Source: Arbacia lixula
Taxonomy: Eukaryota > Echinodermata > Echinoidea > Arbacioida > Arbaciidae
Assembly: GCA_963669155.1 (NCBI GenBank)
Contig: OZ022595.1
Location: 3,250,705 to 3,314,704 of the forward strand
Direction of reading: 5' to 3'
DNA: 64,000 bases
A model generated the notes under the pieces. It saw only the letters and a program-made list of their open reading frames with translations. It had not been told where the DNA came from and made no database searches. The position numbers were made by a program, and so were the translations under genes. Numbering within the stretch: the first letter of the stretch is position 1; each line of letters opens with the position of its first letter. Positions 33,953 to 45,880 of the stretch are shown here, one piece after another.

Positions 33953-34085
33953 TTTTTTTTAGGTGGTCTGCCATGCCATGGCAGATCACCTCTTGTTTTT
34001 GTCCGAATTTTCTTTCTTTATTATTTATTTATTAGGCCTATTTATTATTTATTTTTATTCCTATTTTTTGTGGCATTGATATCTC

Positions 34086-34928
34086 GGCAAGAGTTCCATA
34101 TGCACCCCCCCCCCATAAGAATTAAAAAAAAATAATATATAGATCTACATAATTTGATATATATCATCATAATATAGCATAATTAGGAGGGGGAAGTGAC
34201 AAAAATTAGGTTTAGTGTTAGTTTTAGGGTTAGGTTAGGGTTAAACATCACGGGTAGCTAGCCGCATAGACTCCCGGGGCCGGGGCTAGGCCGGCTCGGC
34301 TCGGGGCTAGGGCCTAGCAAATGACGGGTGCTAATGCAGACCAAGAAATCACTTTTTTGGACGAATTCAACGGCTAAGGAATTGTCTAGGGTTAGGGTTA
34401 GGGTCAGGGTTAGGTTTAGAGTTCAAATTCATAAAATATGTGCCAAAGCATTTTACTTACCGACCGTCTGAGTGATCATGATAACGCCCTCTACGACACT
34501 GAAGAATTAATACATACAATAAATGCCTAATAGGTTACAACACCTCTAGCTCTCAACTCGTCTACATGGTATAGTGGAGAAGCTAAAGGATTGATAACTC
34601 GATGATCGAGGATCAATGCTCACTCGCCAGTCGACTTTTGCAAGGTAAGGAAATATCCTTGTAATGATTTATGTGTGACTATTATCGGAATATCATGTGA
34701 AATGTTAGCAGTGGAGAGAGAGGTGGAGAGAGAGAGAGAGACAGAACTCCGGAATAATGAAATTTTTATTTTTTTTTTATAAAAAAAAAATATTTCTTTT
34801 ACACTTTTAACCCCCCAAAAATACCTTGCCCCATTTTTTACTCATCCCCCATCAAAAGAATCGCCCTCTTTTAGACAGTAGGCTATTCCAAAAAAAAAAT
34901 ATGGGGGAGTGCATATGGAACTCTTTCC
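34086..34928. mobile_element. hAT-like non-autonomous element (843 bp)
   Basis: GATATCTC occurs on both sides (34078-34085 and 34929-34936), an 8-bp target duplication, and copy 2 of repeat C shows the uninterrupted site. TIRs are GGCAAGAGTTCCATATGCAC and, inverted, GGAAAGAGTTCCATATGCAC. An 8-bp duplication is the hallmark of hAT transposons. The interior is non-coding and contains degenerate TTAGGG-like repeats (34205-34250 and 34385-34425) around a GC-rich core. Confidence 0.82.
34205..34440 (+). repeat. Telomere-like repeat module, plus copy
   Basis: Short runs of GGGTTAGGGTTA with variants flank a core containing GGGGCTAGGGC, GAAATCACTTTTT, GGACGAATTCAACGGC and TTGTCTAGGG. The same core and flanking TTAGGG-like runs occur in reverse at 45680-45880. 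It is a dispersed repeat module, not a telomere. Confidence 0.75.
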
Positions 34929-36034
34929 GATATCTCCACAACGCATGGGCTATGTTTTATCAAATGTTCATCATGTATAGGTATATAATGTGAACCTGTT
35001 ACGGCAACATTTTCAAGGCCATTACATAATCGTGACGTCATGCACGAGCAATTTAATGAAAATCTATTATTTAATGTAGCTCTAAAACCATTCATCTCTG
35101 TGTAATGATATTTGGCATGTATAAAATTAATGACAAGACAATTAATTTCAATGAAAAAAACGCGTGCGTTAGTGCATTAACGCTCGCGTAAAATAAACAA
35201 ATGCTCCAAATCAACTAGAAATTGTTTTGCATTCGTTTCAGGCCATTTCTAGCATTTTTTCAAATTGCCGCGCGCGTTTTTCCGTGCGTTAAGCAAATGC
35301 AACGTCAGAAAACTGTTTTTTCACTGGATTCATGTTTCTGACACTACAAACAACACATCCTGTCATTTTGAGCCATTTCCATGCAATAATAAGGTCGTGC
35401 GGGTGCGTCAAAGTTTAAAGTCCGCGCGTGCGTCAATACATTTTTGTGTGCAAATATTGCAAAATACATGACTATCTTCAATCGGCCATAGCTCCTCAGA
35501 ATGGCTGGTGACCCCCAATTTTTTTTGTACATTTTGAAAGAGTGTGAACTGTAGATGCTATTTCATGTATCATTTGGTCGTGACGTCATCATATTGCCAT
35601 ATTAATTGAAAAAATAAATTTTCATGTATGATGTCATCAACTTTTTTACTTGTTCTTGTGTATCTCAGTAATCGGTGATCAATTTTCTTCCAAATTTCAG
35701 TATGTGGTAGCTGAGACATTGCTCTATGGAAAAATAGCCTTAATGTTTTGAAAAGATTCCATCTTCATGGTGTAAATTTGATTATAGGCATTAATGTCAT
35801 AATAGCACGTGTGTACGTGTTATGTCGGTGGTGATTGAGGAAGAGCGTCATCTGTCGGTATGCCGGTAGATGGAGCCGTGTTGGTGGGAGCCATTTCGTA
35901 ATTGCAATTTCACATTAGCAGATCATTGTTTTTTTTAGTAAATGACCATGGTGTCACCGTGCATTTACCAGCCAATGCCAGTGCATAGATTTGCCAATGC
36001 AGACCACCTTATACTTGTCCACAAGTATGTCTCG

Positions 36035-36124
36035 TTCTTCTTCTTCTTCTTCTTCTTCTTCTTCTTCTTCTTCTCCTCCTCCTCCTCCTCCTCCTTCTTC
36101 TTCTTCTTCATCTTCTTCTTCTTC
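36035..36124. repeat. (TTC)n/(CCT)n microsatellite
   Basis: About 90 bases of TTC with a CCT segment, right flank of repeat C1. Poly-Phe/Ser frames are artefacts. 36125-36790 beyond it holds nothing recognised. Confidence 0.9.
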
Positions 36125-36790
36125 AGGGTAGTCATGTGCCCTTCACATTTGAAGATTAATACAGATGATTTGTGTGGCTAGTGCTTGTAGTGGAGGGGGG
36201 GGGGGATTCCAAAATGTACATGTAGTATATTGTATTGCCGGACACCTTTATTTCAGTGCTTTAAAATTGATAATTAGAGGAAATAAATTCAAGAAAATTT
36301 TGCAATAGCTATTCCAAATATTATGAAAATTATAAATATGGTAAAATTATTTGATATTGATGAACCGTTTTCTTTGCATCGCACTTCCCATGCACCCCTC
36401 TACGAAAACAATTATTGCATCATGATTCCGGACACGATCGCTTTCGATCGTATGATTGGAAAATTGAAGACTGTCACACATACTCACAGTACATACAGTA
36501 AACCGTGCACTAGAACCACCACATATACCCACATTACACCGCACGTCAACATTCAAAGCAGACGAAAGATTAAAAATTTGGTAAACCATGCTCATTTTTT
36601 CATCAGAAAAAACATCAGTTATTAATACAAAGGTATGCAATATAAATTATAAGCATTGTTTTTGCCATTTGAGAGATAAATAGGGAGAAACTTTTTTTCG
36701 CCTTATTTCTGCAATGTGACTGAGGAATTGAGCTGCGCATATATGCGTACAAAACTGCTTTAGCACGCATTACTACGCGCGTCTGGAATT

Positions 36791-37190
36791 AGGATAGTGT
36801 CCGGTAATACAATGTGTGCCTATACTTAGGAAACATTTTGTTATTATTCCGAAAAGCGAACTTCGAAAAAAGATGAAATTTTTATTCAAACGAGCTAGAG
36901 ATAAAATGTTTATGTAAATGAGCTAAATCGGTATTCTGAAACGCACTCAGGAAAAAAAAAAATTATTTATTTATTTTATCTATAGTATCTATAGGATAGT
37001 GTCCGGTAGTACAATGTGTGCCTATACTTAGGAAACATTTTGTTATTATTCCGAAAAGCGAACTTCGAAAAAAGATGAAATTTTTATTCAAACGAGCTAG
37101 AGATAAAATGTTTATGTAAATGAGCTAAATCGGTATTCTGAAACGCACTTAGGAAAAAAAAAATTATTTATTTATTTATTTTATCTCCAG
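36791..37190. repeat. Tandem duplication, 202-bp offset
   Basis: AGGATAGTGTCCGGTA.TACA begins at 36791 and again at 36993. The two copies are nearly identical through CCGAAAAGCGAACTTCG and the A/T-rich tail, with only a few differences, so the duplication is recent. Confidence 0.9.
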
Positions 37191-37259
37191 ACGCACGTGC
37201 CTGGCCCTAGGCCCATACCTTTGAGTTCAAAAGTAATTCGCGCAATCAACTCTTTGCAT

Positions 37260-37500
37260 TTTAAGCGCATCAAATGCAATAAGATACACTGATAAACATT
37301 GATGTCAGTGTCAGTTTCAGGACGTCACAACATCAACTTAATGGTGTAAATGTATGCAAAGGACATGAAGGGACGTTTATTACTGGCTGCCTCTGGGAAA
37401 GGAGCGCAATGCATGCGCTCACTAATATTGGTTGAAATCTTCCTAAAATAATTTTAGGAATAGCAAAGATAAAATATTTTAAGGACATTTTATCTTAGGG
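37260..37500 (+). repeat. Dispersed repeat H, plus copy
   Basis: Matches the minus strand of 1440-1640, including GGCTGCCTCTGGG, GCATGCGCTCAC and AGATAAAATATTTTA. 37500-38220 after it has no recognisable feature. Confidence 0.65.
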
Positions 37501-38230
37501 GAGATCAAAGGTCATCAAAGGTCAATGAACATTGTCAAACTTGGCTAAACATGGAAAACCAGAATATGATATTTTCATTTCACATAGGAATTCAATGGTA
37601 CATTGCTCTCCAAACACACAGATTTTCTGAGAATAAATTGAAATAGAGCTAACAAAGAGGCAGAGGCATATTTATTCACTGTGTGGCAGTTTGCTTTTCT
37701 AGTTTCAAGTCCAGGATAAGGTTCCTAAATAAATTACACCTCCCATATTGATGGGTTTGATCAGCATAAAACTGGGCGCTTTGCTTCCTGTTAAGAGACA
37801 GGGTGTCCCATTTGCTTAAGTCATAAACCTCAGCAGGAATCAGCAGTATACCTTTACAGTAATGTGTATATGAAATCTCAGAACTTCACAAACATTTTCC
37901 ATAAAAAGTGAAAAACAGCAGGGAGCATAGTCTACATTCATAATTGTATGTTCCCTGTCAGTGCTACATGTATTTGAACATTGCTCCCATAGTGAGGAGC
38001 AGACATGTGTGCACCATAGTGCATAGCGGTGTCCAGTCTTAGGCTATAGGTTGCGGGAGACCAACCCCAAACCTCCACAAAAGTTTCTGATCACTATAAT
38101 TAAAGTCAGTTGCCAGTTCTTTTAATAGGAGGAAAGTTCTAATACACTATCTTCTCCCATTTTCTGTGATTTTTACCAATTTTCTGTTGTTGACTTGCAA
38201 TAGGGACACCCTGTCTTTAAGCCCTCATGC

Positions 38231-38525
38231 TTTTTACACTGGCAAAAATTTCCTTGGGGCTTAGCCCCACCTATAGTACAGCGCTAAGCTTGGACCACTC
38301 CCTGTTTACATTCGTTTTTACCAAGTGGGCTAGCCCCACCTATAGTCCGGAATTATTTGGCCAAAAAAGCAGGGCTAACCCCGCAATTGCAGGGCCAAGC
38401 CAAATAGTCTGGGGCTAAGAGCGCCAGTGTAAACAGAAATGAAAAATAGTACAGGGCTAAGGAAATGCCGTACTCAGCTTGCAAGGCTGAGACGCCATGA
38501 CCAATCAGATAATAGTCCTACAGAA
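38231..38525 (+). repeat. Repeat G, copy 1 (GGGGCTAAG-rich)
   Basis: Starts TTTTTACACTGGCAAAAATT and has repeated GGGCTA/TAGCCC words in both orientations (TTAGCCCCACCTATAGT, GCAGGGCTAACCCCGC, AGTACAGGGCTAAGGAAATG). It is homologous to 53339-53625. It is a non-coding DNA-transposon-like repeat. Confidence 0.7.
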
Positions 38526-38774
38526 CTATTAGACTATTTCTACTACAGGTAGAAAGTTTCGACACCTGGACATTTTCATAAGTACAAGGTTTTTTGATGG
38601 AATCTTGTTCCAGATGGGTATTGAAGAAAATTTAGGTTGGTTGCCACCTTGGCAACCTTGAGCAATTTTTTCTATAATTTGCATAATTAGCATAATGAGC
38701 TAATTGGCATATATTACATTGTATTGAGTTAAGTGTTCAATTCATCTCAGGAAGGCTAAATTGAAAAACAATAC

Positions 38775-39085
38775 CACTTTTCTTGGGTATTTTGGGTCAA
38801 GGATTCCATTTATGACATTTATTTATGCATACGACTACCCCTTCATTGTAAAATCCAAGATGGCTGCCCTTATTTGTATATTTAAAGGCTATTATTGTGT
38901 ATTAATAAACAGAATCACATGCTTACATGTCTATCCACTGGAAGGGCTAAAATGAAAAACTACTGTTTCTCTAGGTTTTTTTGGGGGGGTCAAGGATCCC
39001 ATTTATGACATTTATTTATGCATACGATCATCGCTTCATTGTAAAATCCAAGATGGCTGCCCTTATTTGCATATTTAAAGTAAGC
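38775..39085. repeat. Direct repeat, ~192-bp offset
   Basis: TCCCATTTATGACATTTATT, TATGCATACGA and CCAAGATGGCTGCCCTTATT occur near 38805-38885 and again near 39000-39078. Short frames across both copies are shadows. 39086-39480 holds nothing further. Confidence 0.8.
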
Positions 39086-39479
39086 CTGAGTCATATTGAT
39101 TTTTTCAGAAAACATCGATGCATCAACGGCACATTGTGTACAACGGATAGCGGAGCGCGAATGCTCGCTAACGTTCATCTGTAATTTGCGCTGTACATGT
39201 AATTACACTTTGATCACACTGTACGCTACAAGTATATCACTGCAGACAACATTATCAAAAATTCAAAATGGCTGCCACGAATCAGCATACAGGTTTTATT
39301 ACTACTTCCCCCATCTATTTTTATCCGGGAGGGCACAAACCATAAATGATAGTGCTATCATAATATATTGTACGTGTAAATTTGTGGTCTAGAATTATGT
39401 ATGGGAATGAAAATACTTCAGACTATCATAACTTTGTCAAATCCAAGATGGCAGAATCTGATTATATTCGAAGGCAACT

Positions 39480-39572
39480 ACAGGGAAACCCCGCTATAAC
39501 GAGGGGGACGGGACCCACACTTTTTCCTCGCTATAACCGATTGCTCGCTATACCAGTACATGATCAAAACGT
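39480..39572. repeat. MITE end-like sequence with CCCCGCTATAACGAG
   Basis: CAGGGAAACCCCGCTATAAC is followed by CCTCGCTATAACCGATTGCTCGCTATA, an inverted pattern resembling ends of Tc1/mariner-type MITEs. Only one end is seen; the other is cut by the LTR-derived repeat at 39573. Confidence 0.35.
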
Positions 39573-40240
39573 TGTTACGATCAATTCACGCCAGAAAGGA
39601 TCGCACAAAATGATACCAATATTTAGTTTATGTGTTCTTTATTATATGGGGTATTTCCCCTTTAAAATCAAAACAAACTTTCACAGATTTTTACAATGGG
39701 TTACTCACTTAATCTACGAATATTATACAAGTGAACGTAAGCTTACGGTGCTGGAGGATACTGAAGTCCAATGGATCCATGGCTCTCGCTGATGGTCCAG
39801 TTGATAATCCGATCCAGTATTCCCAAATTATGATCGCAGTATTGATCCCAATGTTGTACGCTGAAGAGCAGGTATTCCAGATAGTCAAGTCCAAAGGGAT
39901 GATCCAAGATGGTCAAATATCAATCCATAGAGTATATGGCTTTCACAGGCAGGATCTCATAAGCACTATTTAACAGGCAGGTAGTTATCCACGTAGAGAA
40001 AATCCTCGTATAAATCCACAGGTAAGTATTGGGCCAGGGTCACAACAAAATCTAAGATGCAGGTTACTATATACCACAGGTTACTGGAGCGAGATGACAG
40101 GTAAAACTCTCTAATGCAGGTTATCACAGGTACACGACTGGAGCTAGGATGGTATGTTAAACTCTGAGGTCCTATATCCGAGTCACTCATATACACTGTA
40201 ACATGAGGAAGATGGATGAGATGTTGAATAAGTCCCATGT
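39573..40240 (-). mobile_element. LTR D/E family, 3' part, fragment
   Basis: Begins TGTTACGATCAATTCACGCC and matches 63013-63540 over about 600 bp. On the minus strand this is the end of the LTR (…GTAACA). It lacks the E half seen at 63560-63950. Short frames with a WNTCSSAYNIGIN-like product exist in both copies but are just shared repeat. Confidence 0.65.
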
Positions 40241-40522
40241 TTAAGTTAGAAATATATATTTATAGCAACTGCTGTACTGACCGGCATATAAGCCGCATTT
40301 TTTTTCTGAAAAATTATGCCAGTCTGCCTGCGGCTTATACGCCACGTTAGCAAAAGTCTGGTCTTTCAAACCAGTGAATAGCTGGCAGACCCAACATGTA
40401 TGGGGCTATGCATTGTGTTACAACAATTAACAACAAAATAGATGGCATTGATAGGCATCGAGTGTGACAGGAGTAGTATTTGTCTGAGACAACTCAAATA
40501 TACTACTACTGAGAAAGCTACG

Positions 40523-40684
40523 GCTCAAACTAGCACTCTCGATCTATTGTTTCCTTGATCTGCGGCAGCCTAGCTCTGGTATAGTACATGCTAGCCATCG
40601 AACGTTGAGGGCGTTAACATTTATGTGTTATGCCCTCTACGCCGCAGATCAAAGAAACAACAGCGGCGGTGTGCTAGTTTGAGC
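40523..40684. repeat. Hairpin with ~43-bp arms
   Basis: GCTCAAACTAGCAC ... TTGATCTGCGGC (40523-40566) is inverted at 40641-40684 (GCCGCAGATCAAAGAAACAA ... GTGCTAGTTTGAGC) across about 74 bases. Probably a small foldback element. 40690-41895 contains only a short imperfect tandem (GAGCGAGGTACGA words, 41070-41140) and no supported gene. Confidence 0.7.
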
Positions 40685-41895
40685 GAGAAACATATTAAGT
40701 GAAAGTTTGATGAAAATTTGTCAACTGAGGATAAGGAAGTTATAACGCAGGTTTAATGATTTTGTGATGCCACATGCAAGGTATTAAAATAACAATGAAT
40801 TAATTTTATGCCTGTCAAATTTCATTAGATATAAATGATCCATCGTTTTTTATTCATAAGGCAATATGATGATGTCATGATACACTGAATGGCTTAATGA
40901 GACATGAAATGACATATGAATTTTATCCTTTATTGCATCATAAATATGACTGAAATTAGCTGGAACTCACGCGCAATTTGAGAAATATGCTTGTTGGACA
41001 AGTATTCTCTGAGCGTTCAACGAGACAATGCTGACTATACTGCAATGCGAGTATGAGTTACAGTACATGTAGCCGAGCGAGGTACGACTTAATATGAACG
41101 CAGTACAAGTTACCAGAGCGAGGTACGATCTTATCTGAACGCGGCCCGAGTTATACAGAGCGTGTTGAGAGTTGCGATGACCTTCATACGAGCTCCCTCA
41201 ATCGTCCTACGAGTGATCATGAGTTTTGTGCAATGCTTTCCGCACGACTGCATATACCAAATTAAGCGGGAATGTTTTGGCGTATTCTATACCAGGGAGA
41301 GATGGCTAACCCAATGCACACTCTGATCTGCTCGAAGAATCTCCTGCGCGATTTACACAGGGAGCAAACCCCGATTTATGGGATCCACCTGACATGGACT
41401 GTTGTAAAATGTTGTTGGGTATCAGTGTGTTCAGGAGACCAGCCTGCACATTTTTTCTATGTGGACTACCTTTGCGATATGCTGCTGGAAAGAAATGGCA
41501 GCCATTTTATAAAATGGCCGCCATAGAAATATAGTGTTGACCACTATTTAAGGTTGCATTTGAAGTGATTAATTTACCACATCATCAAAGGTGTTGAAGT
41601 GGATAACATTTTCTTTAAAATGGTACTACATTTGTTGGTATAATTTGTAGCGATTTTGATACTAAATTGGGGCAAAGAATGTTATTTTCACCATTTTTCT
41701 TCAAGATGTTCATCCCATGGTAATAAACATTTCTTTATACGTCCGAGAATGTATTCCTTGACGAAGTGAAACTTGTCAGAAAACTGTCCACGCATCTGTC
41801 CTATAGAATGTGAAAAAAACAATGACAGTGCTTATCTTGATATGTAGTTATTAGTTATCTAAAATCCATACCTTTATGGTAGCCAAAGCCTTTTT

Positions 41896-43335
41896 GTCTC
41901 GCCTGAACAAAGTTCGGCAGAGACCTAGTAATCACTTTTCCTGTTCGTCTGTTAGTCTGTTTGTCTGTTACAAAAATGTTATAATAGTTTTTGTTCAACT
42001 TGTTCTCATTTCTTTATTTCTGAATCAATTGTGATCAAACTTGGTACAAATGATCCTTGGTTAATGTCACATGTTATGAGGATGATAGGGTCAAAGGTTT
42101 ATCTAGGGGTCAAAAGGTCAAATGATATGAGGCCATGTGTATAATTTTTCGTTTTCGTTTGACTTTCTCTCATTTCTTATTTCTGCATCAATTGTGATCA
42201 CACATGGTATAAACAATCCTTGGGTAATACTACATGTGTCCTAATGAGGATGATGGGGTCAAAGGTTATCTAGGGGTCAAAAGGTCAAATGATATGAGGC
42301 CACATGCATCATTTTTCTGTAGATCTGTGACAAGAATGTTATAACTTGCTCTCATTTCTTTATTTCTGCATCATTTGTGATCAAACTTGGTATAAATGAT
42401 CCTTGGGTAATACCACATGTGTCGTTATGAGGAAGATGGGGGTCAAAGTTCATCTAGTGGTCAAAATGTCAAATGATATGAGGCCATGTGCATCATTTTT
42501 GTCTGGCCTGAACGAAGTTCGGTAGAGACCCAGTGGTCACATTTCCTGTTAGTCTGTTGGTCTATTGGTCTGTTACAAAAATGTTAAAGTTTTTGTTTAA
42601 CTTGCTCTCATTTCTTTATTTCTGAAACAATTGTTATCAAACTTGGTACAAATGATCCTTGGGTAATACCACATGTGCCGCCATGAGGATGATGGGCTCA
42701 AAGGTCATCTTGAGGTCAAAAGGTCAAATAATATGAGGCCATGTGCATCATTTTTCTCAAAGTTTTCATTTGACTTGCTCTCATTTCTTTATTTCTACAT
42801 CAATTGTGATCACACTTGGTACAAATGATCCTTGGGTAATACCACATGTGTTGTCATGAGGCTGATGGGGTCAAAGGTCATCTAGGGGTCAAAAGTTCAA
42901 ATGATATGAGGCCATGTGCATCATTTTTTTCTCAAAGTTTTCGTTTGACTTGCTTTCATTTTTTTTTATTTCTGCATCAATTGTGATCACACTTGGTACA
43001 AATGATCATTGGGTAATACCACATGTGTCTCTCCATGAGGCTGATGGGGTTAAAGGTCATCTAGGGGTCAATAGGTTTGAAAAATATATTAAAAAAAAAA
43101 TTAGCACTGTTTATCGATTGCGAAATCAGGCGAGACTTGTGGTTCGCAAACAACCTTGTTCTCAAAGTTTTTATTTGACTTGCTCTCATTTCTTTATTTC
43201 TGCATCAATTGTGATCACAATTGGTACAAATGATCCTTGGGTAATACCACATGGGTCTTCATGAGGATGATGGGCTCAAAAGTCATCTAGGGGTCAAAAG
43301 ATCAAATGATATGAGGTCATGTCCATCATATTCTA
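41896..43335 (+). repeat. Repeat F, copy 1: inverted ends and 165-180-bp tandem units
   Basis: Starts GTCTCGCCTGAACAAAGTTC (itself a hairpin with GGCAGAGAC). Six or seven tandem units follow, containing TTGCTCTCATTTCTTTATTT, CAATTGTGATCA, AATGATCCTTGGGTAATACC, TCAAAGGTCATCTAGGGGTC and GATATGAGGCCATGTGCATC. At about 43117-43160 comes the closing TCAGGCGAGAC with AACAACCTTGTT, then one more unit. The ends GTCTCGCCTGA/TCAGGCGAGAC are inverted. Found also at 53276 and 61420. Confidence 0.8.
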
Positions 43336-43450
43336 AAGTTTTTTCTTAACTAAAGGATGTTTTTTTTTTATTTCAGGTCTAATCAAACTTGGCAAAGATG
43401 TGCAGGGGCTTGTTCTTATAGTTTTGGTTTACACGTAGCTTCCTTTTATT

Positions 43451-45320
43451 ACGTGGTCTGTCGCAATCAACAGATCACCTTCTAATTCATTAGAATTTCT
43501 TTCTTTATTTCTCTATTTTTATTCCATGCCCCCCACTTTTTTGTGGCATCTATATCTCAACAATGGACAAGTCATGTTTCATCATCTGTGAACTTGTCAT
43601 TGCAATATTTTTCAAGGTCATTATGTAATCGTGACGTCATCTGCAAGCAATTTAATGAAAATCCATATATATCTCTAGAACTGATCATATATATATGGGC
43701 AAGTTCACCACAGATGGACATATCCCTCTCATTTTTCAAACGGATCTCTTTCAAAGTTTATTTTGTTTTCAAAGTTCCCTGCTTCAGGAATTATGCAGGA
43801 ACTATAAGGCTACCATTTACTGCCTTTATTTCTTTCTGTGACGTTTCTGTTAATGAGTATATGAACAGCCCATAAAATGGTATATGTGGGGCAACATATA
43901 ACCAAAATTCAATTATATGGGAAAATCTTTGTTATTGCCAATTCTTTTGCATTTTTTTAAGTTGGATGTTATTAATTTTGATAAGTCTGGGATTTGAGAT
44001 CTTACAAACTGATAACTTACCACGGCTGTCTATGTAAATCAAACGACAAAAGTAAGTGTAACATCAGTCGTCAGTTACGTAACGTCAGTTACCAACATGG
44101 CCCTCAAAATACAATAACAAATCATTTTATATTTTGACATATCTTAACCTAATAACAAAGGTTTATTTACACATGGAACTCATCACTCTATCCAATCAGG
44201 GACATGAGGCATTTCAATTTTACTGAGCACCGTAAAATTGCACGTCCTTTTCATGTAAAGTCAGTTACTGACACATTTTTGCTCACTGAAGTGTAACAAA
44301 TGCAGTTGCATTGAAAATCTTAATATCAGTTTATACACCAATGTTAACTTTATTGACTGTATCAATAACAAACTCCAGTTATTTGTAGCAAGAGAGATAC
44401 ACACATTGAAAGCTACATGTATGTAAAATTGTGCTGTGTAATGTCAGTTACCGTGAAAATGCCCAGGTGTGATTTCATGTCCGGTTTAGCCCTTAAATGT
44501 ACTGTATCATGACGTCATCATATTGCCATATGAATAAAAAAAAAGATTTTCATGTATGACGTCATGAACTTTTTAACCTGTTTTTGCGTATCTCAGTAAT
44601 CCTGTATCAATTTTCTCCCAGAAATATTGCTCTTTGGTAGCAGTTGCCTTCATTTTTAATTTTGATCACATCATCATGGTATAAATTTAGATGATAGGCA
44701 TTAATGTCAAAATCTGACGTATGTATGTGTTATGTCACTTGAAGGGGCATTTATTTCCAATCATGAAATGACATGACGATCTTCGACGAGCTGTATCTCG
44801 CTCATATTTGGAGCTTTTACTCTGAAATTTGAGTATGTTTTTTCAATTCAAGTTTACTAGCTATTGCTAGTGGGGTCTCTGTTTTTAATCAGATGTCAGA
44901 AATTTCAACTAGAATATCGATTTCTAAATCATTTTAGTCCCTGCTGTGCATTACATGTTAAGTGAATAGGAAGATTTGTGGAAGAATTGGTTAAGATCCT
45001 GTTTGTAAGAACGCGCGACCCTGGTTCGAATCCTGGGGTGGGTAGGATCATTACTTCATTCCTTTTACAATGTGATTTTTGCCTCCTTCTTTTGTTCTTT
45101 CCATCAATATGCCCTTCCCTTTGATATTCTCTTTACCAATTTTTTTCTCTCGCCCCTTTATCTTAAAAGACTCTTAATTACATTTTGTTTGCCCATACAC
45201 AAGTCCCTGAAATGTCAGTGTAAATGCAGGTGTGTTATGAGCTTTGTTGAGCATTGCCCTCTTATTTCTAATGAATAGATGGTGTCATCGTGCATTTGTC
45301 AGTTATACTCCAGCTCAAAG
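43451..45320 (+). mobile_element. Repeat C, copy 3 (long, divergent)
   Basis: Starts ACGTGGTCTGTCGC...AACAGATCACC and shares with copy 1 the TTTTTGTGGCATCTATATCT block (43530-43560) and the ATGACGTCATCATATTGCCA block (about 44510, copy 1 at about 35582). Its 3' part carries a tRNA-like segment. 43880-44490 does not match the other copies and may be a further insertion. No protein frame is credible. Confidence 0.55.
44967..45045 (+). ncRNA. tRNA-like segment (SINE-type), plus
   Basis: GGTTCGAATCC (45023-45033) is a perfect polymerase III B box. About 35 bases upstream, AATTGGTTAAGAT is a degenerate A box. No closed cloverleaf with matching acceptor arms was found, so this is a tRNA-derived repeat, not a tRNA gene. 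Its neighbour sequence matches 62767-62840 on the minus strand. Confidence 0.55.
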
Positions 45321-45325
45321 GAATT

Positions 45326-45516
45326 GGCATAGGCAAAGGGAAAGGGAAGAAAGGGAAGAAGCTTCAGTTTAAAACCGCGGTATATTTTGTCCAGTTTAGC
45401 ATGAAACATGGTGCTTTAGCCTAAAAAGCATCATGTTTCATGCTGAGCTGGACAAAATATACCACAGTTCAAAACTGCAGCTCCTTCCCTTTCTTCCCTT
45501 TCCCTTTCCCTATGCC
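45326..45516. repeat. Large palindrome, ~90-bp arms
   Basis: GGCATAGGCAAAGGGAAAGG ... GAAACATGGTGCTTT on the left is inverted on the right as AAGCATCATGTTTC ... CCTTTCCCTTTCCCTATGCC, including TATATTTTGTCCAG/CTGGACAAAATATA. The centre is near 45421. It ends exactly where the 27-bp TIR element begins. Confidence 0.85.
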
Positions 45517-45679
45517 AATAGACCGTTTTCGTAATGTATGCACGAGACCTTTAATTTTGCACATGGCCGCAACCTCGGACAAACAAACGCTGCCTGTCGT
45601 CTGCACCGCACCGTACCGCACGCATACGAAGTACACAATGCGGCGCTTGTTCATAAGTGTATCCATACTTATTTTATAA

Positions 45680-45880
45680 ATTTGAACCATAAACCTAACC
45701 CTGACCCTAACCCTAACCGTAAACCTAATTCTAAACCTAATTCTGACCCTAACTCTAACCCTAGACAACTTCTTTGCCGTTGAATTTGTCCAAAAAGTGA
45801 TTTCTACGTCTCCATTAGCGCCCGTTTCGGCCCTAGCCCCGATGCTGCTGCGGCGAGCTATAGCTGTGACTAGCCACGTA
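45680..45880 (-). repeat. Telomere-like repeat module, minus copy
   Basis: Runs of CCTAACCCTGACCCTAACCC with variants are followed by CTAGACAACTT, GCCGTTGAATTTGTCC, AAAAAGTGATTTC and GGCCCTAGCCCCG. This is the reverse complement of 34310-34440 in order. The Arg/Val-rich minus-strand frame here is an artefact. Confidence 0.75.

Larger units (their letters stand above)
33961..36034 (+). mobile_element. Repeat C, copy 1
   Basis: It begins AGGTGGTCTGCCATGCCATG, a near-palindrome with GGCAGATCACCT, and ends GCAGACCACC, TTATACTTGTCCACAAGTAT, GTCTCG. The final piece forms an ATACTTGT/ACAAGTAT hairpin. It matches copy 2 (47114-48107) throughout and copies 3 and 4 in part. It sits in a TTC microsatellite and is itself interrupted by the hAT-like element at 34086-34928. 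No protein is encoded; the class is unknown. Confidence 0.75.

Noticed and set aside
34205..34440. TTAGGG runs as an interstitial telomere or chromosome end
   Set aside because: The runs are short and degenerate and belong to a dispersed repeat module found again in reverse at 45680-45880.
39709..39973. Frames of 61 and 80 codons, also found in the copy at 63147-63344
   Set aside because: Their conservation reflects the shared LTR D/E repeat and not a protein; stops and shifts differ between copies.
44967..45045. Functional tRNA gene
   Set aside because: B box is perfect but the A box is degenerate and no acceptor stem closes; it is shared with another dispersed copy.
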